DNA of 64,000 nt from Gnetum montanum (taxonomy: Eukaryota; Streptophyta; Gnetopsida; Gnetales; Gnetaceae), in assembly GCA_015680685.1 (NCBI GenBank), contig MNCI01004224.1, positions 69,716-133,715 of the forward strand, given 5' to 3'. Shown here piece after piece: positions 45,735 to 57,359 of the stretch. Under the pieces are notes generated by a model. That model was not told the DNA's origin. It made no database searches and saw nothing but the letters and a program-made list of their open reading frames with translations. Every line of letters starts with the position of its first letter. Position 1 is the first letter of the stretch. Made by a program: the position numbers and the translations under genes.

Positions 45735-46041
45735 CTGTAATCACAATAAGATCATGGGTTAGCAATCATTGTATAACATGAAGCAATTAGGATACCTTTA
45801 TCTCTTTAAGATAGTTACATTTTTTTAAGTTATAATTATGGTTGATTTAATTACTTCAATTATTATTTTATTTGTGTTATTATTAATAAATCATCCTAAA
45901 GGTTGTTGAAAAGGTTAACTTTCAAAAAAATTAATGTTTGTATACTGTTAAGGTTGCTAACCCTTTGGGGAGAGTTAGAAAAATTTTGAAAAATTTCATT
46001 ATAAACCTTAAGGTTTTCGGCCCCCATGATAAAGTGCTTAC
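45735..46041 (-). other. Predicted intron ending exactly at the ATG of the coiled-coil ORF
   Basis: On the minus strand a donor TGGAG|GTAAGC (G at 46041) and an acceptor GTGATTACAG|ATGGC (last G at 45735) bracket 307 AT-rich bases. The homologous ORF at 63851 also has an acceptor-like TTGTAG directly before its ATG. The intronic text (GTTAGAAAAATTT... near 45973) is recognisable in the sequence upstream of that second copy. No transcript evidence is available here. Confidence 0.55.
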
Positions 46042-46130
46042 CTCCAGTAACTGCAGGATTGAAAAACAAGTGATTTGGATGAGAAATTGGAAAGTTAAGG
46101 GCTCTAAAAGATTTTGGTCTTCAAAAATGG

Positions 46131-46337
46131 CAAAAACTCTTTGTGTGTTATGAGGAAAATGACAATAATTTCTAAGTTCATGGTGGTATATATAGATTTT
46201 TTGGGTTGCATCAACGAGGCCTCATTGACATGGTTGGCTACATCGATGAAGCCTCATCGATGTAGTAGTTGACCACCATAGACAACTATTTACTTTGGTC
46301 AAACTTGCAAAACACAAAGAGTTTTTGAATGAAATTA
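46131..46337. repeat. Imperfect inverted repeat of about 205 bp around the promoter
   Basis: CAAAAACTCTTTGTGTGTTATG (46131-46152) is nearly complementary to CAAAACACAAAGAGTTTTTG (46312-46331). Further in, TTCATGGTGGTATA (46178-46191) is complementary to TGACCACCATAGAC (46270-46283). Between the arms lie the TATA box and the CATCGATG words. The single strand could fold into a long hairpin. Confidence 0.6.
46187..46194 (-). promoter_or_regulatory. TATA box of the coiled-coil ORF unit, with CATCGATG words
   Basis: TATATATA, with CTATATATACCACC on the minus strand. The region just upstream on that strand (46209-46270) carries words on CATCGATGAAGCCTCATCGATG. This is the same layout as in the LTR promoters of the window. 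It would drive a leader exon of about 120-150 bases, then the 307-base intron and the ATG at 45734. Confidence 0.55.
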
Positions 46338-46339
46338 GG

Positions 46340-47870
46340 GTCAAATGAAAGCTCAAAAGGCCATGAACAATATGAAAATATGAGAAGAGGGTGTTGGAGC
46401 TCATAAATTTGGAAAATGGAGAAAAAATGATTCAAGGGATGAATGAAATAAAAGGTTAAGGAGCACTAAGCAGAATACAAAATGGAATATGCGAAAGATA
46501 GGATTGCAGCAATGTCTAAGGTAAAGAACCCAACTAATCAAACCAAGAGCTATGCAAGTGGATCCTCCCCATAGTAGGCTTATGCCCTTGTTTCCCTTGC
46601 ATAACCTCAACAAAGAAGTACATGGGCCCCACAATTGATTAATGGTCATGAAAACTTAAGGACCAACCAAAAAGAATCTATCTAGGAATTCAAACACATC
46701 AAACCAAGACATAGAGCATAACATAGAACCTAGCAGTGAGGTGAGTTATGACAGCATGGATAGATGATGGAGAAGGTGGAATGGAATTCTGAATTGAGAT
46801 CATAAGAAGTCCCTTGTGGAATTTATGTTTAAAATAAACTAAGAAGATCCATCCCTAGTGTAGACCAAAACTAACCACTTTCAGTGACTTCGCATCATCA
46901 CTCTAAGACTGATCCACTTGCATGAGACATGAGAGTGCTTCCACAAAACAACCACCATTCCATAAAGAGAAGAAAAGAGAGAATTAGGAAGTGAGATAGG
47001 GCCTTAGTTAGAGGCAACCTTCAAGCATGGGTGCATGTCTTTCTAGTCCAGTAACCAATTCTTGTAGCCTATTTATTTGTCTAAGGGATGTGCTTTAAAT
47101 TTCCATCATGTTTTTTTTTTCAATTTTTGGATGGGAAACATACCATGCGAAGACTTATTCATTTATTATGTCTAAGGGGTGTACTTTGAATTCCTATCAT
47201 TTTTTGAATTTTTGGATGGGAACCACACCATGTAAAGATTTTATTTGACTTCCTATTAGTGGTTGGAATGGAATGATAAGAAGTCTATGACACTCTAGCA
47301 CTCAAGCCAGTAGAAGAGTACAAAATGTATTAAGTCCCCTTGAAGTCACACCCTTTACAAACCTTTGAATCCTTCCTAATTCTAGAACCACCAAGGTCAC
47401 TAATTTATTAAAATTTTCTTTAATGGAAGGAACCTAAAATTCCCAAAACAAGGAAAATCATACAGTTGATTGGATGAGCAAATGACATGGACTCATAACT
47501 GTTCCATGAAAAATAAACCATGTCATAGTCATCAGACACTAGAATTCAAAAATAGAAACTAGACATCGACAATCACAACATTAAGCATAAACCATCATTA
47601 GTAAACAACAATAGTGAAACTATGTCTTGTGGCAATAAAACAATTTTCTTAGCAAAATGAGAAAATATCACACTTGAAAAAAATAAAATAAAACAAAGTA
47701 GAATATATAAGAAAGTGTAAAATAATTAAGAAAGGTTTAAAGGTACTAAACGATGGTGCAAAATTAGAAAAATATGAAAATCAAAATTTGTAAAATAAAT
47801 AATTTGTAAAAATTAAAAACATAAAAAAAGAGAGTAGAAAAACTAAGAAGCCATATGGATTTTTAGCATG
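46340..47870 (-). mobile_element. 3' non-coding module of element D
   Basis: It has no frame. Landmarks shared with A, B and C are GCAAGTGGATCCTCCCCATAGTAGG (about 46553), CAGTGACTTCGCATCATC (about 46882), GGGAAACATACCATGCGAAGACTT (about 47130) and the GTGTAAAAT repeats (47700-47840). No PPT block was found at its lower end, consistent with a rearranged 3' LTR there. Confidence 0.7.
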
Positions 47871-48880
47871 GATGGCTATCTCCCCCATGATTGAGTTGGA
47901 ATGAGGAGATATGAAAAATGGAATGTGGTTGTCCATCCATCAAGGTGGTAGTTGCACTGGCATGTCTTGGTTCAAGGAAAGGTTTTACTTATTGAATATT
48001 GACCAACTACTTTTTATTTAGGCTTTTAGGCTTATAAGTCAACGTGGCTCTTGAGGTAAAGGTTTTATCAATTATATAAGGTACATCCCACAATGTTTGG
48101 GATTTTTCCTTCTAAGGTACATGTGTGGGGTTCCAATAGAGGATGTTATCTCCTCGTTGAATTTGATGTTTCATATTCTTAGGTCATGATGTTGCTTATT
48201 AAATGCCTTGTGCACCTTGTTCAAAGATAGGGCCATCAATCAATTTTCATCTAGCACATTCAAGTTGATCAATCTTTCTTTCTATGCTAAACTTAGGTTA
48301 AGATTCAAATCATAGGTTGTTGAGAGTGTACGAAGCTCAAATTGAATTGGAAATGTTGAAAGTTTTCCATACACCAACTCGTAGGGAGAATAGCCAATAA
48401 GAAGTTTCCATGTTGAATGGGAAGCCCATAGGGCATCGTTAAGTTTTGTACTCCAATCTTTCATATATTTGCTAATGGTTTGTGTTAGTATTTTTGTGAT
48501 CTCCCTATTGGTTACATCTACTTAATCATTGGCTTGGAGGTGCTAAGGTGTTGTTAATTTATGTTTAACCCCCAAGAGTTTCATTAACTTTCTAAAACTA
48601 GCAACTATGAAATGAGTTCCATTGTTAGAAATTAGTGAACGTGGTAGCCCAAACCTATTTACAATATTTTGTTGCATAAATCTAGTAGTAGTGAATGATG
48701 TACAATCAATAACAGCTGCTACTTCTACCCATTTTGTGCAATAGTTGACTACTATGATAATGTATGCCTTTCCATTGGACATGGGTGTGATGAAACTCAT
48801 GAATTTAATGCCCCATATGTCAAAAGGTTCTAGTGGTTTAATCCACTATTGAGGACCTTCCATGCAAGTAATCATCCCTC
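47871..48880 (-). pseudogene. Integrase of element D (broken, catalytic Asp changed)
   Basis: The core is readable from 48800 to 48543: MSFITPMSNGKAYIII, VVNYCTKWVEVAAVI, LISNNGTHFIV. The two core aspartates expected in (I/V)DYCTKW and DNGTHF are both Asn here; element B keeps both as Asp. Downstream (48464-48282) LNDALWASHSTWKLLIGYSP and YELVYGKLSTFPIQFE match the end of the core. The C-terminal part towards 48000 is eroded. G-to-A change on the coding strand explains both D-to-N changes. Confidence 0.8.
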
Positions 48881-50960
48881 CATCTCATTGACAACGTTCA
48901 CAAGATTTGATAAACTGGTGGACATCTCTAAAGATTATAGGCTAATAGTATCCTACCATCAAACTTTTTATGGTCATGCATCTCCCTACATAGTGGCCTT
49001 TGCAAGGCCCTTCATGAGCATCTTGGAGAATGTGCAGTTGATCTTTGTTAGGGACACACCAACGAATCAAGCCATCAGCACACACCTTGTAAAGGTGTTC
49101 ATTAATTTCCATAAAGTATTTGGCCCAATGAAGAAATTGTTGCTTCTTTCTGAAGTCAAAATATTATGACATCTCTTGAGTAAGAAGATAAAGGATGCCA
49201 TTATACCATGTTGTTTCTATGGGCGTTTGGTTATTTATTGCTTCTGTAAAGAGGGGTTCATCTAGAAACTGATCAGAGAGTAGGCTTTCCTCCTCTTTAT
49301 TATTCCATCTTAAGTAAGATAGGTGGTCAACGATCATATTCTTGGTCCCTTCTTGATCTACCATCATGAGATCAAATTCCTACAAGATCATAAGCCACTG
49401 TATGACACAAGGGCTCACCGTTGGCTTATTCATGAGGAAGTGGATTACACTGTGCCCTATGTGCACAAATACTTTGTAGCCAAGTACATAGTGTCTGAAA
49501 TTTTTTAGAGCATACACCACAACCACTAGTTCTTTTTCTGTGATTGTGTAATTTAATTATGCTCCCACAATGCTTTGACTTGTGTAGTGGATGTAGTATG
49601 AATGTTTCTTATCACCCATCTACATGAGTACTGCTCCCAAGGCATAGTTAAATGCATCCATCATGATGTGGAAGGGTCTAGACCAGTCTGGTGCTTGTAG
49701 GATTTGTGTTTCTACGAGTTTCTCCTTTAACTATTGGAATTCATGTTCACATTCCTTGGTCCAAATGAAAGGTTCATCTTTCTTTGTAAGCTCTACCAAT
49801 GGTTTTGCAATCTTAGAGAAATTCTCTATGAATTGCTAGTAGTAGCCAATGTATCCAAGAAATGACCAAACATATTTAACTATTTTTGGCTAGCATGTTA
49901 TTCCTTGGATGATCCTTATCTTTTCTAGGTCTACCTCAATCCCTTTTTGTGAAATTCAATGCACTAGTACAATGCCTTCTTGGATCATGAGATGGCTCTT
50001 TTGCTAATTGAGCCATAGGTTTGTTTCAACACATCTCTTCAATACTTGCTCAAGGCAATCCAAGGCTTGATCAAATGTAGCTCCATAGGTGGAAACGTCA
50101 TCTATGAAGACTTCCACACCTCTACTAATCTACTGCTAGAAGATAATAAGGACTAGGCATTCAAATGTTGCAGGGGCATTACACAAATTGAATGGCATTT
50201 TATAATATGCAAAAGTCCCCCAAGGACTCATGAATGTTGTCTTGGCCTGATCTTCTGGCATAATTTGGATTTGGTTATAGCCACTAAAACCATCCAAGAA
50301 GCTATAATAATAATTCCTAGGTATAGTGTCCAACACTTGATTCAAAAATGATAATGAAAAATGATCTTTCAACATTGCCATATTCAATAGCTTGAAGTTT
50401 ATGCAAACCCGCCACTTACCACCTTTCTTTGGCACAATTATGAGTGGGCTAACCCACTCACTATCTATGATGGAACAGATGAACCCTACCTTGAGAAGTT
50501 GTTCAATTTCCTCCTTGATAATCTACTTCAATTTAGGGTTCAGCAGCCTCTGCAACTACCTTTTGGGCTTCATGGTCGGGTTAGTGTAAATGCAATGCTA
50601 ACATATCCTTGGATCGATTCCTATTAGCTCAGGATATGACCAAGTAAAGGTTGTTGGCCATTTGTTAACCACCTTTAACAGCTTTTCTTTTTGTTCAAGA
50701 GCAAGTTTGGCATTAATTATGACATGTTTACCATCATTTAAAAATGCATATTCCATGCTGGCTAGTAAATTTTTTAGCTCTAGGGGCTCCTGCTTTAAGT
50801 TATCAAGGATTTTCAACTCTCCCCAATAGATATCATTATCTTCATTAAAGAGTTGGAAAAGAACTTGCTCAAGTTTATCCATACCTTCAACATAAGCACA
50901 TGTTAGGTACTTAGTGGGTTCCATGCATAATGTGTTGCCATCTGAGTTAGCTATCAACCA
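48881..50960 (-). pseudogene. Reverse transcriptase / RNase H of element D (broken)
   Basis: The open stretch 50435-50136 contains KGGKWRVCINFKLLNMA, YYSFLDGFSGYNQIQI and PWGTFAYYKMPFNLCNAP, the conserved RT fingers and palm. The catalytic FIDD box lies at 50098-50109 (VFIDDVSTYG). RNase H and linker words follow (HSYYIHYTS at about 49580; GTKNMIVDHLSYLRW at about 49350-49305). The stretch 50957-50598 between protease and RT is open and homologous to 22276-22061 in element B. Confidence 0.85.
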
Positions 50961-51520
50961 CTGGGTGCCCTCTTGTTTTGTGGCTACTACATAAAGACAC
51001 CTTTGAATATTGATTTCTTATGCACAGTGATTGCATTCCTTAATGGATGTACTTTTAATGGATTAAATCTTTTGCACACAATTGCACCCATTATCACTAT
51101 ATTCAATGCATGGAATATGCTTCTTCTCTATCTTATCCAATTCATTTTCTTTGGATATTTCCAGAGAGAGGTCCCTTATGTCCATACATGCATCAACTGT
51201 GCTTAATAAAGCTCTTCCCATAATGATGGGGAAGTCACTTTTGTAGTTTTCAACCTTGATCACTAGAAAATTAAAAAGATAGGACCACCCAAAAACTATA
51301 GTTACAATGTCCTCTGCTAATACTAAAGGGATAGTAATTGATTGATTTACCAATTCAAGATGGATGTTCCTCTTCTTGAGAGGTGGTAGGTTCCATGCCT
51401 TGTACATGTCATGGGAGATGAAACTAACTCCAAAGCTAGAGTCAAGAAGAGCCTTACATGGCTCATGTCCAACAATCTGTAGGTAAATGAGTGGACTTCC
51501 TATGTCAGATCATTTCCTGG
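50961..51520 (-). pseudogene. Aspartic protease of element D (broken)
   Basis: The text ALLDSSFGVSFIS (about 51455-51417; D-S-S instead of D-S-G) is followed by the open stretch 51407-51063. That stretch has WNLPPLKKRNIHLELVNQSI, EDIVTIVFGWSYLFNF and SDFPIIMGRALLSTVDA. It is homologous to the proteases of B and C over the full domain. Confidence 0.8.
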
Positions 51521-54036
51521 GAAAATTGCCAACCTTAATGTAGTTGAAAACAACATGAGTTAGCATCACAATGCAAATCCAAGTGATACATGGTATGAAG
51601 GGCACTCGAAGGTATTTGATGTAGAGGATGAGGGTATTAGAGATGTAGGATGATCAGTTGTACTAGGTTTTGAGGGTTGGAGAGGACTATTGGATCAAAA
51701 GAATGATTTTTTTTCTAGATCAATTGTCTGAACCACTAGGCTAGAAAGCTTTTTGTGAATGTACAGCCCTCGTAGCATTTTTTTGTTGAGGCTATGAAGA
51801 GATCTCACCCTGCATGGATGGAGCAAGAGGTAACTAGGTTGAAGGTGAAGGTGTGTGTGTAGACAAATGTAGAGGATGGTATGAATATGATTTTTCCCTC
51901 GAGTAGATGATGAATGTGTTCAATGGTACTCTGGAGGGTAACAATGATGCTAAAATGAGGTGTGACTTGCAGAACTTCTTGGAGAGATTGGTTGTTGAAC
52001 ATAGTACCTGTATGAATCTAGTTGCCTATAAGGGTACTGCTACCTTAGCGATGGCATTTTCCATAATTATGATTGGTACCATTTTTGGTATTATTCATAA
52101 GGTTGTGGAGGAGATCCACTTGGGTAGTAAGCTTGTTGTTGTTGGTGGAACTACCTTGGATTCCCTTGAGGATAAGGCAATCATCTAGGTGCTTTCCTAC
52201 ATGCTATTTGAGGATTCAATGCATACACCCTAAACTCTTGTAAGTGTGACACCACAAGCCAACTATCCTTTGGATGTTCATATTGACAAATTTCACAATT
52301 AGTTTCATCATCAAAGTTAGTTTCCACAACTTCCTCTATGGATGGAGCTTTGCCCTTACCTCTTTGGTGGATACATTTAACTTTTTTTCACCTCCTACAG
52401 TTATGATCACTACTTTGCTCTTCGGATTCTTCAACGATCTTCATGGCAATTTAAAATTTTTCATCTAAAGAGTTCCATAATTTATCAACCTTTGCTGAAA
52501 TATCATAAAAAGATTTTTGGATGGGCAAGGCTTTCCTGTTCACCACTTCATCGAGTGGTGACTCCTCTTGGTCACAAAATTGGACCTCCCATTTCCTGAT
52601 GGAAGGATCTCTATTATACTCTTTCGCACTTTCTCTTTTTCATAAATCACCTTCTTCTTTTGCTACCTACTTAATTAGCCTTTGGATTTGATGAGCTCTT
52701 AGTTTAGACAATCTTCCTTGGGCAGACACCCCAAGATTTCTTCTAGTTTCTACTCTGAGCCCATCTATGATGTGGCAAATTTATTCCCTCTAAGAATAAT
52801 CATGGCTAGGGCATCAGTGTAAGAGTGAATAGTATCTACCCATGGAAACATCCAAGGGTTCATGTGTTTCCTATTTCCAACCTTGGATTTGCCTTCTTGG
52901 ATTAGACACTCTAGAGTATGTCTAGTACTTATCATTAAATAGCTCTAACATGGTATTCCATCGACGAATGGATTCTAGTTCCAAGAACCAATACCAACTT
53001 TTAGCTTTCTTGATGAGTGTCTTAGGAACGAGCTTGAGTTTTTGCCCCTCATTTTCTATGTTCTGTAAGGTACAAGCATCATGAAAAGCTTGTAGATGTG
53101 TCTGTGGATCAAAGTTGTATCCCCCCTCAAATCTTGGGATATTATTCATGTCTAAGTGCTTGATCTGACTATCTTTCATATGCTTGGTTGGAATTCTAAC
53201 TTCCTTTGCAATGTTGAGCATACTTTGAGTCATCAACAAAGCTTCATCATCATCACTACATCGATGACATCAATGATGGTTTTAGCCACCCCTTCTATCT
53301 TGGTGGCCTTCATGGTCATTATTGTCTCGTTGATCACCTTCATCATGATTATTTTGATGGTGCCTTTTATGAGAACCAAAAGATGAAGAGGAATGTTTGG
53401 AATTGGATGAAGAGGATGAAGAGGAAGATGGACTACCACCACCACTACAGTATCTACCATCACTTATTTTCTCATTGTAACCACCATCCTTAGATCCCTT
53501 ACTATTATGATGTTTGCTTGAGTCCCTACCTTGACTATCACTTTTTCTTAAACCTGTTTTATGAATAGTTGACCATAGGTTCAAGGTCACATCCTCATCA
53601 CCAATAATAGGGGGTGGAGAATCTTCATAATGAGAACCTTCCAAGAGAGAATCCTCATTGTCATCTTGATTTAGTAGGAACAAGGATTTAGTAAAATGTT
53701 TTCCCTTCATAGCCTTATGGAGCTTCTCCTGAATTCAATCTCACTTGCATTATGTTTCAATGGGATAGTAGTCCCAAGTTTCATAAACATTTACAATGTA
53801 TTCCCGTAAAGATCTTCGATGCCAAACTTTTTAAGAGTTTGAAATAGCATCCCAGGCATAGATCGATCAGGGGGCAAGAAGATGTTACCCTCCATATCAT
53901 GCCATCACAGCTATTCATCCTAATGTAGGATTAAGGTAAATTTTGGGAAATACTCATCTGGATGAGTATATACCACTTTGCATTCTTGTGGGATCAATGA
54001 TTTGACATCTTTATGTCTATGGAATGAAGAAGATAT
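51521..54036 (-). pseudogene. gag of element D (broken, start codon mutated)
   Basis: The codon aligned to the gag ATG of element C is ATA at 54036. The N-terminal domain follows (CKVVYTHPDEYFPKFT), then a Ser/His/Gly/Asp-rich linker (53710-53282), including a serine run of eight. The capsid-like part (53239-52922) reads NNIPRFEGGYNFDPQTHLQA and FHDACTLQNIENEGQKLKLV, then KSWYWFLELE. An acidic segment and a Cys/His knuckle remnant follow near 52300. Gag would form the particle in which reverse transcription occurs. Confidence 0.8.
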
Positions 54037-54169
54037 TTTGCAAGACAAATAAAATTATCACTGTGCTTAGTAGTTTATATGTCATTGAGAGTGATGTTAA
54101 CCTTTAGTTTATCCAATGATATAAATAATATTCACTAATCCTAGATAGCACACATTTCAACAAACAAAG

Positions 54170-54187
54170 TCCCCGACAATAGCACAA
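54170..54187 (-). other. Primer binding site of element D (tRNA-Asp type, decayed)
   Basis: The minus strand reads TTGTGCTATTGTCGGGGA one base after the LTR end. It keeps the TTG-CGGGGA half of the tRNA-Asp-type site; the rest has mutated. Confidence 0.65.
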
Positions 54188-54188
54188 A

Positions 54189-55068
54189 TGATGAGCAATA
54201 AGGTACCCCCTACATTCAACCATACGAATCACAAGCGTTCACACGCGATCCAGTCAAATTCCATGGATTTTATAGTTTCTAGTGCACTAGGCCTCTACGA
54301 GATGAATCTTGCCTTAAGTTCATTCATTGTCTTCCCAGTTATACTTGTGATGTACACTGGTATGGTTAAGTCTAATTGAGGCATCTAATTTTTATCATTT
54401 TGTATTTTATGATTTGGTGTTTAAAGGAAGATAAAGTAATTGGATTAACTAATTAACTAGTATCTAACTAGTCCTAACATAATTATCCAGTCACACTCTC
54501 TACACATGTCTTGAACCCACATATCTACTACTGGGCTACCAAGTGCTATGCTATTGGGCATACCAAGTAATAATGTTGCTGGGATTACAAAGAAAATATG
54601 TGTTACACTCGAAGTGGTCATACTTATGTGTTTAATCTCTCTAGCTTATCTTATTTAATTACTTCATTAGCTTAATTACTAAAAACATTTAATAAATAAT
54701 TGAAAACATTAAATGCATAAATGAAATTTTTAATCTATCCAAAATGCTGCAAGGTTTATCAGAAAGCTCATCTTTATTTCCACATACACTATCGTGCTCA
54801 AGTACAACAATGCTCGAATAAAGATCTATACACTTAATGACTCTGCTATGAGCACTCGGGAGAAATATTCTGACTCTTAAATGAATGAACTGCAAGAGAT
54901 TCACTACTACTAAAATCTCATTGCCATAAATGCAACTGGTATATGTGTATTTATAGCCAAAATGCAGACACTACATCAACAGGGCCTCATCGATGCATGA
55001 TACAATGCATCGATAGGGCCTCGTCAATGAGGCCTCGTTGATGTAGCCAACAAAACTACAACTCATCA
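54189..55068 (-). repeat. 5' LTR of element D (880 bp)
   Basis: It runs TGATGAGCAA...ACTCATCA on the plus strand. It has a reverse TATA box TATTTATA (54948-54955) and palindromic words on CATCGATG...GGCCTC (54970-55047). It is the complete counterpart of 42336-42836. Confidence 0.85.
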
Positions 55069-56379
55069 CATATCAAAGTTATGTGGAATTTGAAAGAATA
55101 ATGTTGATATGTTTGTTTCTTTTACTAGTATCCCTTAACATATTATCCTCATTGAATCTAATTTCTTGTAAACATTAATATTCCTTTGTACTATAAATGA
55201 TTGTTGTTATAGTAATGGATTTCATTTATAATTGATTAAATCAAACTTGTATTATGATCATTTAATTTTATGTTCATGTTTCTAATTAATCATAGATGAA
55301 AATATTTTATTCTCTTTATCTTTCACCTATATATAAATCATTTAAATTTTTTCAATGCATAGTTACCTATATAACATGAGGTGAAAACATTAACCACATC
55401 CTCCAAACTATACTTGGATTTAGAAATATGTTTAAAAAATAATAAACCTCAATCTAATTAATGATCACCCATCCCTAAGTCCCTAGCAATGGCTTCCTTT
55501 CACCAACTCCACTCATGCCTCCTTTAACCCTTATTCGCACATATACAACTAATCCACCTTTTGCATCTACACCACTATTACTAGTTCCTAATGATCAACC
55601 TAGCATTATACTTCATCTAGAAAATACCCTAGTCTACAATAGATAACAGGACCTATAACTAATGAACCTTTAGGAAGGAAACATACTTAATTAAAGAGTG
55701 TTTAGCTATGCATCTCTACACCTTGATGCTAATGACAATGATGCCCTAGCTACAACTTGACCATTGGACCCACTTCTACCTATGAAGATGTCATTTCTAT
55801 TCAGCCAACTAGCCACTACTAGTTAGACACATCATCATCAAATAAATATAACCTAATGGATTTTATTAGGTTTTGTCACATTAGTAAAATTTTATTTTGT
55901 ATGAATTTCATGCCTTGTATGTTAAGCCAAAAACATTCATGTCTACTTTTCTAATCTCATTTTTTATGTTAATATAAATGCTTTAGAAATTTTTTTCTCA
56001 AAAACAATAGTAGAGGCTTGCTCTCAAAAAAGATAGTAGTTATGAATAACTAGGCCTATATAATTTACATGAAAATATGACATGATAGTAGTATAAACAT
56101 ATTAATATCCAAGTAAGGTAGTGAGAGATTTGATGGAAAAGGTTTCAACATTAATCTGAAGCAACAAGGGCTTTAGTAAAAAAAGGGTTTTAGCATAACA
56201 TTGATTTAATTTGAGTCAGCAATAGGAAGGGTGACAAGATGAAATTATTAATATTTTAGTGAGCATTTTTTATAGAATAGGTTGAGTTATCTATCCAAGA
56301 AATTTAAAAATTTTATCATAGTATCATCATAGGACATACAAAAAAATCCTAATTGTAGTCACTCTTACAGAAATTTTAG
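55069..56379. other. AT-rich gene-free stretch
   Basis: No gene is recognised. The part from about 55460 to 55800 is less AT-rich, with Pro/Thr-type codons on the plus strand (CTACCACC-like words), but no frame holds. It may include the 5' end of the LINE that follows. Confidence 0.4.
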
Positions 56380-56419
56380 TTGCATAATGAGATCATATAA
56401 TTAGTAAAATGGGATTGTT

Positions 56420-56990
56420 GGATGAAATTCATGAACAAAACAAAGAAATTCTTCAAAGGATATCAATCTTTGAAGAGAAGATTTAGAGAAAAAAGTTAAC
56501 TGATGCCACTCCAAAGAATAATGAACAGATTTTGTTGAAATTATTAAAACTTAAAACCAAGGTGAAAAAAATAAAAATAAATCTAAACTTAAAGGAATAG
56601 AGATAAAGATAAGATCTGCAATTTTAGAAGTTTCAAAAGAGCAAGATAAAAAAAATTATCAAAGTAAAAGAAATTTGTGATCTATAAATATTTGAAAGAC
56701 AGAGAATGAAAAGGATGAAATTTTGATTAAAAATTTTCAAAAAAAATTATAGATGATATACGTATAAATCTCTTAACATTGATAAAGCCTTTAAGGTATC
56801 AGGGGAACTATATAAAAAGCCCTAACATATAATTGTTAAGTTTTGTGATGTATAAGACAGAGGATATTTGAAGACCCCAAAGCCATTTCAAGGAAAGTGA
56901 AAATAGGAAAAGTATTTTAATAAATAAGGATCTTACTCAAAAAAAACTTGTAGAAAGGGCTGAACAATGGAAAAAAGGTTAAGGAAGTTT
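56420..56990 (+). pseudogene. LINE ORF1 relic (L1 ORF1p-like RNA-binding domain)
   Basis: A coiled-coil-like stretch (DEIHEQNKEILQRISIFEEK, from about 56430) is followed by NIDKAFKVSGELYKKP, a stop, then HIIVKFCDV (about 56776-56856). After a frameshift comes ILINKDLTQKKLVERAEQWK (about 56914-56973). In animal L1/Tx1-type ORF1 proteins the same order occurs: coiled coil, RP-(H/P)-(I/V)-I-V-(K/R)-F, then I-x-x-D-L-(T/S)...R. Typical plant L1 ORF1 proteins instead have a different RNA-binding domain plus a zinc knuckle. Each match is short. Confidence 0.6.
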
Positions 56991-57359
56991 GTGAAAAATA
57001 TTTTGTAGCATATTTAAATGCTAGCAATATGGAAATAATTATAAATCAACAATATTCTATAAATTATTCAAAACATGTATAGGTTCTTTAAGGTATGAAT
57101 TTTTTAATAAAGATGCTAGTTTTCCAAATAAACTTGTTTCATTAAATGGTATCATTTTCTTTGATAGCTTTGATATTTTTGGTTTTATTAAAACTTGAGA
57201 AAATGTTTATTCTATGGATTTTGAAGTTTTTAGATTTTATTAAACTTTTTATAAGAATAGAAGAGTAGAAAGATGAGGTAGATCTTCTAGTAGCATTGCA
57301 ATGTTAGAGAGAAAATATTTTGAAATTTGTGTATTTAAAAAAAATTAATTATCATAAAC

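Larger units (their letters stand above)
42336..55068 (-). mobile_element. Element D: Athila-like Ty3/gypsy LTR retrotransposon, 3' LTR interrupted
   Basis: On the minus strand it has a 5' LTR (55068-54189), a tRNA-Asp-type primer site, gag, protease, RT/RNase H, integrase, a 3' spacer (about 47870-46430) and the start of a sister LTR at 42336. Flanking 5-mers are CACAT (42331-42335) and CATAT (55069-55073), four of five identical, which supports one insertion. Between 42837 (a single N) and about 46340 lies a unit with the coiled-coil ORF that does not belong to the standard element. It may be a nested insertion or a mis-joined contig. All frames are broken. Confidence 0.75.

Noticed and set aside
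52274-52468. Plus-strand frames at 51907-52468 as genes
   Set aside because: They are antisense shadows of the element D gag frame, which has the conserved domain words on the minus strand.
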